Source: an uncultured Flavobacteriaceae bacterium (GTDB taxonomy: Bacteria; Bacteroidota; Bacteroidia; Flavobacteriales; Flavobacteriaceae). From it: a stretch of 60,790 nt of DNA. Below, in pieces: positions 34,823 through 42,119 of this stretch. The notes beneath the pieces were generated by a model. That model saw only the letters and a list, made by a program, of their open reading frames with translations, ran no database searches and was not told where the DNA came from. Made by a program: the position numbers and the translations under genes. The stretch is from NCBI GenBank assembly GCA_947494205.1, contig CANLUH010000024.1, forward strand, positions 1 to 60,790, given 5' to 3'. Numbering within the stretch: position 1 is the stretch's first letter; each line of letters opens with the position of its first letter.

Positions 34823-36046
34823 ATGAAATACGCTATAGCTTCCCTTTTTTTAATGTTTTTAATGAGTTGTACTACAGAAAATAAGCGTGTAGTAAGTATA
34901 AAAGATGATGTTGCTTTCTTAGCATCTGATGCTTTAGAAGGACGACAAACCGGAAGCAATGGAGAGCAGAAAGCTGCAAAATATATTTCGGAACGTTTTA
35001 AAGACTTAGGGCTACAACCCAAAGGAACCGACAACTATTTTCAAACCTTTTCTTTTAGGCCAAAAACAGATCCACATCAAGCTGTAAATTATACTGTTAA
35101 AGACGGTGATAGTACTATTACAGGAACCAATGTTATTGGTTATATAGATAATAAAGCAGAGCATACTATTATTATTGGAGCGCATTACGATCATTTAGGT
35201 TTGGGAGCAGAAGGGTCTTTACATAGAGGAGAAACAGCCATCCATAATGGAGCAGACGACAATGCCAGTGGTGTTGCAGTATTATTAAATTTAGCCAGTA
35301 AATTAAAAGCTGTAAATACTAAAAACAATTATTTGTTTATGGCATTTTCTGGAGAAGAAATGGGATTATTAGGCTCTAATTATTTTGTAAAGAATCCAAC
35401 AATAGATACTAAGAACGCAAACTATATGATTAATATGGATATGGTTGGTCGCTTAAAACAAGACAGTACTTTAGCTGTTTATGGGGTTGGTACTTCTCCA
35501 ATGTTAAAACAAACGCTTAAGGCGCATAATACTAGTTTTAAATTAGTACAAAAAGAATCTGGCGTTGGCCCAAGCGATCATACCTCATTTTATAATGCAG
35601 ACATTCCTGTATTACACTTTTTTACAGGACAACATGAAGATTACCATAAACCTGGAGATGATATAGAAAAGCTGAATTATGAAGGCATGCAAACCATTTC
35701 TAATTATATTTTTGAAGTTATTACCGATTTAGATAATAACGGAAAACTACCATTTAGAGCTACTAAAAATGAAAGTGATGCTGTACCTAAATTTGAAGTT
35801 GGTTTAGGTGTTACACCAGACTATTTATTCGATGGAAAAGGGATGCGAATAGATGGTACGAGAGCAGACACACCCGCAACAAATGCAGGGATACAAAAAG
35901 GAGATATTGTAATTAAAATGGGAGATAGTAACATCTCGGACATGATGAGTTATATGCAAGCATTATCTACTTACAAAAAGGGAGATACTACTAAAGTTGT
36001 AGTGAATAGAAATGGAGAAGAGGTTGAGGTTGAGGTAACGTTTTAA
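34823..36046 (+). CDS. M28 family metallopeptidase with PDZ domain
   Basis: The 407-residue protein has a lipoprotein-type signal (LFLMSC16), then a zinc aminopeptidase core: GAHYDHLG (first His), NGADDNASG (bridging Asp), SGEEMGLLGS (catalytic/ligand Glu pair), NMDMVGR and HFFTGQHEDYHKPGDD (last His). A PDZ domain follows (about 315-405; DTPATNAGIQKGDIVIKMGD). M28 enzymes remove N-terminal amino acids; the PDZ part may target unfolded ends. It is 11 bp upstream of a DUF4345 gene, probably cotranscribed. Confidence 0.93.
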   Translation: MKYAIASLFLMFLMSCTTENKRVVSIKDDVAFLASDALEGRQTGSNGEQKAAKYISERFKDLGLQPKGTDNYFQTFSFRPKTDPHQAVNYTVKDGDSTITGTNVIGYIDNKAEHTIIIGAHYDHLGLGAEGSLHRGETAIHNGADDNASGVAVLLNLASKLKAVNTKNNYLFMAFSGEEMGLLGSNYFVKNPTIDTKNANYMINMDMVGRLKQDSTLAVYGVGTSPMLKQTLKAHNTSFKLVQKESGVGPSDHTSFYNADIPVLHFFTGQHEDYHKPGDDIEKLNYEGMQTISNYIFEVITDLDNNGKLPFRATKNESDAVPKFEVGLGVTPDYLFDGKGMRIDGTRADTPATNAGIQKGDIVIKMGDSNISDMMSYMQALSTYKKGDTTKVVVNRNGEEVEVEVTF

Positions 36047-36057
36047 GCAACCATTAC

Positions 36058-36474
36058 ATGATAAAAACCCAAGATGATTTTATTAATAAAATTCATTTAA
36101 TAATAGCATTATTAATTGTTGTTCCTGTGGCCTTTGTATATGGATTTAACCCTGGTTTATCCTTTGATATGCAATTAGAAACCACAGATGAACATAATTT
36201 TTATAAAGCAGTTATGGGGCTCTATTTAGGGTTTTCATTGCTTTGGGGATTAGGGCTATTTAAAGCCACTTATTTTAAAATAGCTATTATTACTAATATT
36301 GTATTTATGCTAGGTTTAGGCTTTGGTAGAGTAGTGAGTATTCTATTAGATGGCATCCCAACGTTTGGTTATGTTTTTGGAACTGCTGCCGAATTATTTT
36401 TAGGCATTTATGGACTGTGGGTTTTAAAGCGAATTAATAACCAGCCATTATGGTGCCGCAAACTCCCAAACTAA
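36058..36474 (+). CDS. DUF4345 family membrane protein
   Basis: The 138-residue protein has four membrane helices (about 13-32, 50-70, 75-95, 105-125) with YKAVMGLYLGFSLLWGLG, typical of DUF4345. Function unknown. The 3' 41 bases overlap the 3' end of a minus-strand small membrane protein gene, so the last ~10 residues (WCRKLPN) may be non-conserved readthrough. Confidence 0.75.
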   Translation: MIKTQDDFINKIHLIIALLIVVPVAFVYGFNPGLSFDMQLETTDEHNFYKAVMGLYLGFSLLWGLGLFKATYFKIAIITNIVFMLGLGFGRVVSILLDGIPTFGYVFGTAAELFLGIYGLWVLKRINNQPLWCRKLPN

Positions 36475-36640
36475 TTAATAAATAAACAACACCTAAAATC
36501 CAAAAGACTTTAGCAGCTTTCTTTTTATTTTTAACGCCTAATATTATGGCAATTATAAATAATAAAACAGCTGGGCCAAACATAATAAGCCCTATTAATA
36601 CAAATATACCGTCTAAATTTCCTACCTCTAAAAATGTCAT
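36434..36640 (-). CDS. Two-helix small membrane protein, paralogue 1 of 3
   Basis: The 68-residue product has two hydrophobic helices (about 13-36 and 46-66) joined by a basic loop VKNKKKAAKVF. The second helix ends YLLISLGVCGTIM. The arrangement helix - Lys-rich loop - helix ending in GxCG is shared with the next two genes, so they arose by duplication. It is the last gene of a minus-strand operon headed by an Lgt-like enzyme and a radical SAM protein. The small product lacks known domains. Confidence 0.7.
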   Translation of the reverse strand: MTFLEVGNLDGIFVLIGLIMFGPAVLLFIIAIILGVKNKKKAAKVFWILGVVYLLISLGVCGTIMAGY

Positions 36641-36654
36641 ATTTATTACAATTA

Positions 36655-36858
36655 TTACATCATACTACCGCAAACCCCTAAACAAATAATAAGGTATATA
36701 GTTGCTATTATAAATAATACTTTTGATGCCTTTTTTTTCTTCTTAGTTCTTAAAATCAACCCTATAATTATTAATAGAGAAGGAACACCAAGCGTAATGG
36801 TAAGAACAAAAACAAATGCCCAAAAATAATTTCCGCCTTCTATAACTAAATTAAACAT
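36655..36858 (-). CDS. Two-helix small membrane protein, paralogue 2 of 3
   Basis: The 67-residue product has the same layout: hydrophobic helix (about 12-36), loop RTKKKKKASKVL, second helix ending YLIICLGVCGSMM. It lies 14 bp upstream of paralogue 1 and 13 bp downstream of paralogue 3. High conservation of the loop and of GVCG across copies argues for real coding. Function unknown; a lipid- or protein-binding membrane role is only suggested by context. Confidence 0.7.
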   Translation of the reverse strand: MFNLVIEGGNYFWAFVFVLTITLGVPSLLIIIGLILRTKKKKKASKVLFIIATIYLIICLGVCGSMM

Positions 36859-36871
36859 AATTAAAACGTTT

Positions 36872-37051
36872 TTAAAACCCTATAAATAAAGAGCCACAAA
36901 TCCCTAAGCCTATTATTAAATAAACCACACATAAAATATAAAATAACTTTGCCCTGTCTTTGTTGTTATTTGCTTTTGCTGTATTTCCTAATACAAATAA
37001 GAAGAGAACTGGTAATAGTAAGACTAAAAATGTAATTAGTATTATTCCCAT
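36872..37051 (-). CDS. Two-helix small membrane protein, paralogue 3 of 3
   Basis: The 59-residue product (MGIILITFLV...) has helix 1 (about 3-21), loop ANNNKDRAKLF, and helix 2 ending YLIIGLGICGSLF, matching the two downstream paralogues. Its ATG follows the radical SAM stop codon by one base (TAA-T-ATG), so translation is coupled. The loop is less basic than in copies 1 and 2. Confidence 0.65.
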   Translation of the reverse strand: MGIILITFLVLLLPVLFLFVLGNTAKANNNKDRAKLFYILCVVYLIIGLGICGSLFIGF

Positions 37052-37052
37052 A

Positions 37053-38444
37053 TTATAGTTCGTTTCTTAGTGTTTCTAAATGCTGTTTTTTATCATCTCT
37101 ATAGAAAAGATTCATCGTTTCGAAAGGGATAATTTTATTATCCTTATTTACAATATGTACGCATGATTTTTTAACTGCTCTCACATCAAAATTATAAGCA
37201 TCTATAAATTGCATAATAATAACTCTAAACAGATTGTCGTAACCTAAGTTAGGCGCATCTATATTAGGTAAACAACACATAATAGATTTAAGATTTTCCT
37301 CAGCAACTTCTACCGAATTACCTGTACTAAATAATTCTATCATTTTACCATGTAAAGATTCGTCTTGCTCGTAAATAATAGTGTTTTTACTATTATCTAG
37401 TAAGTCTGTTGGGTTTATGTATCGTGTTAACGGAAATACCTCTCCGCCTAATTTAAGTGCATAACCCATAACTAAAGCATCAGGATTGCAAGGTACAGGA
37501 ATTAAATCGTCGCTATTAAAAACAGACGTTTGTTCCATGATTTTTCGGCGTACCTCTGTTAATGTCATTCTATCTGTTTCAGGATTAAAATGATCTAAAC
37601 GCCCAGCAATTTGTGTAGGTTGAAGTGTTACACCACGCACACATTTTTGCAGTAATGCATAATCGATAATTTTTCCTATTTCGTGGTCGTTTAATCCTTT
37701 TTGAAGCGTAACGACCAACGTTGTAGATAAATTAACGGCATTTAAATTAGCAATAGCTTGTTCTCTAATGTTGTTTAAATCGGCACCACGCAATTCACGA
37801 AGCACACTGTTTTCAAAAGAATCGAACTGTAAATAAATTTCGAAATCGGGAGCATAGGTTTTTAAACGCTCGGCGAACCCTTCTTCTTTAGCAATTTTAA
37901 TACCATTAGTATTCAGCATTAAATGCCGTATAGGAAGCGATTTCGCATAATCTAATATCTCGAAAAACTGTGGGTGAATCGTTGGCTCACCACCGCTAAT
38001 TTGTACAACGTCGGGTTCTTTTTCGTTAGCTACAATGGTATCTAACATGGTTTTAATTTCGTCTAAAGTACGATGCCTTCCGTAGGTTGGAGAAGACCCT
38101 GCATAACATGTCGGACATGTTAAATTACAGCGATCGGTAACCTCTACAACAGTTAAGCAAGAATGCTGTTCGTGATCGGGGCACAAACCACAATCGTAAG
38201 GACAACCATAATCTGTTTTTGTATTAAAAGTATAAGGTGTCTCGCTTGGCTTATTATAGTTTCTTATGTTTTTATAATAGTCTATATCGTCTGCAATAAG
38301 TACTTTAGAGTTACCGTGTTCTTTACAACGTTTAAGCATGTAAACATTACCGTTTTCAAAAACGATTTTGGCATCTACACGACGCAAACATTCTGGGCAT
38401 AAACTTAATGTAAAATCGTAATAGGTATATTTTCTAACGGGCAT
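37053..38444 (-). CDS. Radical SAM protein resembling tetraether synthase (Tes/MJ0619)
   Basis: The 463-residue protein has an N-terminal zinc/rubredoxin-like part (CPEC at 16-19, C40-x2-H43), an extra cluster motif C81PYDC85GLC88 and the radical SAM triad C106-x3-C110-x2-C113 (RCNLTCPTCYA). SGGEPTIHP (about 145) and LNTNGIKIAKE follow, then YLQFDSFENS and LVVTLQKGLNDHEIGKII. Motif order and the CPxCL...EHG start are those I recall for MJ0619-type proteins, characterised in archaea as tetraether synthase, which joins lipid tails. The start overlaps the Lgt-like gene by 11 bp. Reaction here is unproven; methylation or another C-C coupling is possible. Confidence 0.7.
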   Translation of the reverse strand: MPVRKYTYYDFTLSLCPECLRRVDAKIVFENGNVYMLKRCKEHGNSKVLIADDIDYYKNIRNYNKPSETPYTFNTKTDYGCPYDCGLCPDHEQHSCLTVVEVTDRCNLTCPTCYAGSSPTYGRHRTLDEIKTMLDTIVANEKEPDVVQISGGEPTIHPQFFEILDYAKSLPIRHLMLNTNGIKIAKEEGFAERLKTYAPDFEIYLQFDSFENSVLRELRGADLNNIREQAIANLNAVNLSTTLVVTLQKGLNDHEIGKIIDYALLQKCVRGVTLQPTQIAGRLDHFNPETDRMTLTEVRRKIMEQTSVFNSDDLIPVPCNPDALVMGYALKLGGEVFPLTRYINPTDLLDNSKNTIIYEQDESLHGKMIELFSTGNSVEVAEENLKSIMCCLPNIDAPNLGYDNLFRVIIMQFIDAYNFDVRAVKKSCVHIVNKDNKIIPFETMNLFYRDDKKQHLETLRNEL

Positions 38445-39177
38445 GCTTTAAGCGTTTTAAAAGAGTTTTATTATAATATAGGATACAAATTATGCATAAA
38501 AGTTGAATAGTGCTTAATCCTAATATGTAAAATACATTAGGTTTTAAGAATTCTATAAAAAAACGGAAACCAAAATAGAGAATCATAAACCATTTAAATA
38601 GTTCACCATTTTCTAAAACAATGGTCTTTTTTAACTGTTTTAAACTAAAAAATAGAAACGTTAAAAAGAATAACTCGTATAAAGCGACTGGGTGCCTTAA
38701 AATACCATCGCCTAAATCCATTGCAGTAAAAAAGTGAGACTGTTTTCCATAGGTAAATTCGTTAATCCCGGAAAGGAAACAGCCAATGCGACCAATAAAA
38801 ATACCAAGTATAATAGGAAAGACAAATAAGTCTCCAGATGAAGTGCGTTCTCCAATTATTTTTTTAGCAATTTCTACACCTAATAAACCACCAAAAAGCC
38901 CTCCCATTATGGTTTTAGTATTAAGTAATTGAATGAGGTTTTCTTGAGAAAATTCGGCTAACGGATTTTCTAATAAACCAACTAGTCTAGAACCAATTAA
39001 TGCACCAATAGCGGCACCTAAAATAATAGATAATCGGTTGGAAGATGTAATACTATCGTCTATGTTTTTTTTTGTGTAAACATAATATCTAAAGGCTATA
39101 AAAAAAGCAGCATACTCTAAAATGAGATGAATATTGATGTTGTAGCCAAAAAGATTAGGTTCAAAAGGTATGTTCAA
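38434..39177 (-). CDS. Lgt-like (prolipoprotein diacylglyceryl transferase family) membrane protein
   Basis: The 247-residue protein has seven hydrophobic segments and Lgt-type motifs: GGLFGGLLGVEIAKK, GR130IGCFLSGINE, RHPVALYE (161-168), and near the end YFGFRFFIEF (R205, E209, like the essential Arg/Glu pair of E. coli Lgt). The HGG motif that supplies the essential His of true Lgt is replaced by MGG (Met91), and RIGNF is RIGCF. It is thus probably a divergent paralogue acting on phospholipid headgroups or diacylglycerol rather than the housekeeping Lgt. It overlaps the Tes-like radical SAM gene. Confidence 0.75.
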   Translation of the reverse strand: MNIPFEPNLFGYNINIHLILEYAAFFIAFRYYVYTKKNIDDSITSSNRLSIILGAAIGALIGSRLVGLLENPLAEFSQENLIQLLNTKTIMGGLFGGLLGVEIAKKIIGERTSSGDLFVFPIILGIFIGRIGCFLSGINEFTYGKQSHFFTAMDLGDGILRHPVALYELFFLTFLFFSLKQLKKTIVLENGELFKWFMILYFGFRFFIEFLKPNVFYILGLSTIQLLCIICILYYNKTLLKRLKHAR

Positions 39178-39244
39178 ACAGCGTTATTTTAATTCTAAAA
39201 ATACAATAATTGCTTTGAGAATAATCGATTTACATAAAAAACTG

Positions 39245-39252
39245 TAATTTTG
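39245..39252 (+). promoter_or_regulatory. -7 box of dus
   Basis: TAATTTTG fits TAnnTTTG, 20 bp before the TTG start at 39273. Confidence 0.65.
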
Positions 39253-39272
39253 CACTTCAAAAAAAGAATACT

Positions 39273-40286
39273 TTGGTAAAAATAGATAACATAGAACTAC
39301 CAGATTTTCCGTTGCTTTTAGCACCTATGGAAGATGTAAGCGACCCACCTTTTCGAGCATTATGTAAAGAGCAAGGTGCCGATGTAGTGTATACAGAATT
39401 TATTTCTAGTGAAGGTTTAATTCGTGATGCGGCAAAGAGTGTTATTAAATTAGATATCTACGAGAAAGAGCGTCCTGTTGGCATTCAGATTTTTGGAGCT
39501 AATTTAGACAGTATGCTACAAACCGTTGATATTGTAGAGCGTTCTAAGCCAGACATCATCGATATTAATTTTGGGTGCCCAGTAAAAAAAGTAGTGTCTA
39601 AAGGTGCTGGTGCAGGTATTTTAAAAGATATCGATTTAATGGTTTCGCTAACCGAAGCTATGGTAAAGCGTACACATTTACCAATTACAGTAAAAACCCG
39701 TTTAGGCTGGGATCACGATTCTATAAAAATTGTTGAGGTTGCCGAGCGTTTACAAGATGTAGGTTGTAAAGCCATTGCAATACATGGACGTACGCGTGCG
39801 CAAATGTATAAAGGTAATGCCGATTGGAAACCAATTGCTGAGGTGAAAAATAACCAAAGAATGCATATTCCTGTGTTCGGGAACGGTGATGTTACCAGTC
39901 CAGAGCGCGCTATGGAAATGCGTGATGATTATGGATTAGACGGTTGTATGATTGGTCGTGCTACCATTGGTAACCCTTGGTTTTTTAAACAAGTAAAACA
40001 CTTTTTTGAAACTGGCGAACACTTAACACCTATTACAATAGAAGAGCGTGTAGATGCCGCAAGACGTCACTTACAAATGGCTATAGATTGGAAAGGTGAA
40101 ATACTTGGTGTTTTAGAAACTAGAAGACATTATACTAATTACTTTAAAGGGATTCCGCATTTTAAAGAATACCGAACTAAAATGGTAACGAGTGACGATT
40201 CTAAAGATGTGTTTCATGCTTTTGATGCTGTTTTAAGAGACTTTTCAGATTATCAATTCGATAAGAATCCGTTTCAAGTGCAGTAA
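39273..40286 (+). CDS. dus: tRNA-dihydrouridine synthase (DusB-like)
   Basis: The 337-residue flavoenzyme shows LAPMEDVSDPPFRALC at the start, the catalytic-Cys motif INFGCPVKKV (about 94), GAGILKD, HGRTRAQMYKG, NGDVTSPE and GCMIGRATIGNPW. It reduces uridines in tRNA D-loops using FMN and NADPH. The start is TTG (MVKIDNIELP), supported by a -7 box 20 bp upstream and by no better ATG. Single gene. Confidence 0.95.
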   Translation: MVKIDNIELPDFPLLLAPMEDVSDPPFRALCKEQGADVVYTEFISSEGLIRDAAKSVIKLDIYEKERPVGIQIFGANLDSMLQTVDIVERSKPDIIDINFGCPVKKVVSKGAGAGILKDIDLMVSLTEAMVKRTHLPITVKTRLGWDHDSIKIVEVAERLQDVGCKAIAIHGRTRAQMYKGNADWKPIAEVKNNQRMHIPVFGNGDVTSPERAMEMRDDYGLDGCMIGRATIGNPWFFKQVKHFFETGEHLTPITIEERVDAARRHLQMAIDWKGEILGVLETRRHYTNYFKGIPHFKEYRTKMVTSDDSKDVFHAFDAVLRDFSDYQFDKNPFQVQ

Positions 40287-40419
40287 TTAATCTTTTGTTT
40301 TGGTGCTGTAGTTTTCTGTTGTAGATGTATACTTAAATACAATTACTGAACTTTTATTGAATAGCTATATTTTATTAGGTTTTTCGTGTATTTATAAAAA
40401 GGTTAAGGTATTAATCTTA

Positions 40420-41664
40420 TTATTTAGCCCTAAAATATTCCAAAAAGAAAAACGTTAATTGTACAATTAGTAACAATACCATAGCTATAATTTGCATGGT
40501 TACTACTTCTGCTAGGCTATTATGAAAAACCATAATTAAGCCTACTTGTAGTAGTCCGAAAACGCCCGATAATACTACGGGAACATAACGGTCTAAAGAT
40601 AAATAGTAGTAAGCAAAAATGTTAGACACAGCAAATAAGCCAGTTGCTAAGGCATACTTCCATAATAACGGTGCTATTGCCAAATAGTCTTCGCCAAATA
40701 ATAACGAAATAACAAGCTTAGGGCATAGTACACAACCCAATATAATTACTGAGGCAATTGCAGAGATGTAGCCTACATATTTAATTAAAATAGGAGCTGT
40801 AGCTTTTCCTTCTTTTTTAAGTTGTACTACCGTAGGTAATAATAACATAACAAATAGCCAAGCTACAAAATAAACAATACGACCAATAAGAGCCAAAGCA
40901 GCATATAATCCAGCATCGTAAGCATCGAAATAATGCTTTACCAATAATATATCGCTGTTGTTTATTACTATTTGTGTTAGCTCGTAAAACGCTGTTATAA
41001 CGAAAAAATTACGGACTAATTTAGTATTGTAAGTTGCTTTAAACGTTACAGTTTTAAAAGAGATACTTTTCATTTTAAAAGGTACAAGTCCAAAAGCTAA
41101 AGATACTAATATGCCAATGGCCACAGCCGTAGATGATGGAATATTTAGAAAATATAATAGACCTAACGTTATTAGTAAACGACTTAACATTTCTGTTTGG
41201 TACGTAATCGATAACGATTTAAACGCTTTTTTACCTTGAAAAACGCCTCTGTTTACACTCATTAAAAAGTATAATGGTACTCCAAAACCAAAGACAACAA
41301 ATAAAGTAGACGTTGTTGTATTAAATAGTTCTTGTAATTGTTTTGAAAACACAATAGTAGCGATTCCTAAAAGTAGCCCTACAACAACTGCATATCTGTA
41401 CATTTTAGAAATAAAACTAGAAAAAGCATCCGCTTCAAACAGCACTGAGAATTTTGCTGTTACTAATTGAAACGTCATTGCCATAAAGGATAACACTAAT
41501 AAAAAAGTTATTAAAACTGCGGCATCTGCAAAGGCTTCTGGACCTAAAAGTCGACCAAGAATAAGGTTGTATAAATAGTTTCCGCCGTTTACAACCAGAA
41601 CACTTAACATAAATATATGTTCTGGTGTAATCGTCTGTTTTAATAGTTTAGCATTAATAGTCAT
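40420..41664 (-). CDS. Oligosaccharide flippase family protein (Wzx/MATE-like)
   Basis: The 414-residue protein has about 12 membrane helices, LYNLILGRLLGPEAFADAAV near the start (typical polysaccharide-flippase opening), and GVFQGKKAFKSLS, DILLVKHYFDAYDAGLYAAL and FGEDYLAIAPLL in the family positions. It would move lipid-linked glycans across the inner membrane. It lies 28 bp after a STAS-domain gene on the same strand and divergent from a TPR/barrel export-like gene. No glycosyltransferases are in the window. Confidence 0.88.
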   Translation of the reverse strand: MTINAKLLKQTITPEHIFMLSVLVVNGGNYLYNLILGRLLGPEAFADAAVLITFLLVLSFMAMTFQLVTAKFSVLFEADAFSSFISKMYRYAVVVGLLLGIATIVFSKQLQELFNTTTSTLFVVFGFGVPLYFLMSVNRGVFQGKKAFKSLSITYQTEMLSRLLITLGLLYFLNIPSSTAVAIGILVSLAFGLVPFKMKSISFKTVTFKATYNTKLVRNFFVITAFYELTQIVINNSDILLVKHYFDAYDAGLYAALALIGRIVYFVAWLFVMLLLPTVVQLKKEGKATAPILIKYVGYISAIASVIILGCVLCPKLVISLLFGEDYLAIAPLLWKYALATGLFAVSNIFAYYYLSLDRYVPVVLSGVFGLLQVGLIMVFHNSLAEVVTMQIIAMVLLLIVQLTFFFLEYFRAK

Positions 41665-41692
41665 GTCTAAAATGGTGTTTTAAGGATTGTAA

Positions 41693-41971
41693 TTATGCTA
41701 CTTGGAAATAATTAAACTCTTCGTAAATATCTTTGCAGCCTCTTCCCGTAACAAAAAAGCCTTTATACTGCTTTAATGCGCATGCAAATAACGTTTTAAA
41801 AGCAGCAACACCGTTTGCATCTATCTCTGTTACTTTATCAATATTTACAGTAACATCTTTAACCATTTTTATTTTATGTTCTAAATGAATAATGAATGCT
41901 CTAGACGTTGTTTCGTTAAGGTTTCCTTGTAAGTGAAATGTTCCGTTGTGTTCTAAAATTTGTAAAGCCAT
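41693..41971 (-). CDS. Small STAS-domain protein
   Basis: The 92-residue protein has the STAS pattern: LNETTSRAFIIHLEHKI, VTVNIDKVTEIDANGVAAFKTLFACA. Usually Ser is phosphorylated in the DSxG loop; here it is DANG, so the phospho-site is replaced by Ala and it may signal without phosphorylation. It heads the flippase operon and lies 73 bp from a pair of 21-bp-spaced repeats also found upstream of the H-NOX operon. Confidence 0.8.
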   Translation of the reverse strand: MALQILEHNGTFHLQGNLNETTSRAFIIHLEHKIKMVKDVTVNIDKVTEIDANGVAAFKTLFACALKQYKGFFVTGRGCKDIYEEFNYFQVA

Positions 41972-42043
41972 AATATTAAAATTTAAAAGTGTTAGTGATT
42001 GTTTCTGTTACAAATATCATCACGAAAACTGTTTTATTATGGC

Positions 42044-42077
42044 AAATTTCGGCGAGATGCCATTTGCTGTAGACGAA
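42044..42077. promoter_or_regulatory. 21-bp-spaced direct repeats upstream of STAS operon
   Basis: TCGGCGA (42048-42054) and TAGACGA (42069-42075) are exactly 21 bp apart; the second sits in TGTAGACGAAT, one mismatch from TGTCGACGAAT at 52210-52220. Two-turn spacing is usual for LytTR-regulator sites. The pair lies in the divergent region between the STAS operon (minus) and the TPR/barrel gene (plus). Confidence 0.6.
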
Positions 42078-42119
42078 TGAATAACTTCTATTGATTAACT
42101 TGCATGTAGTTAAAAATCA

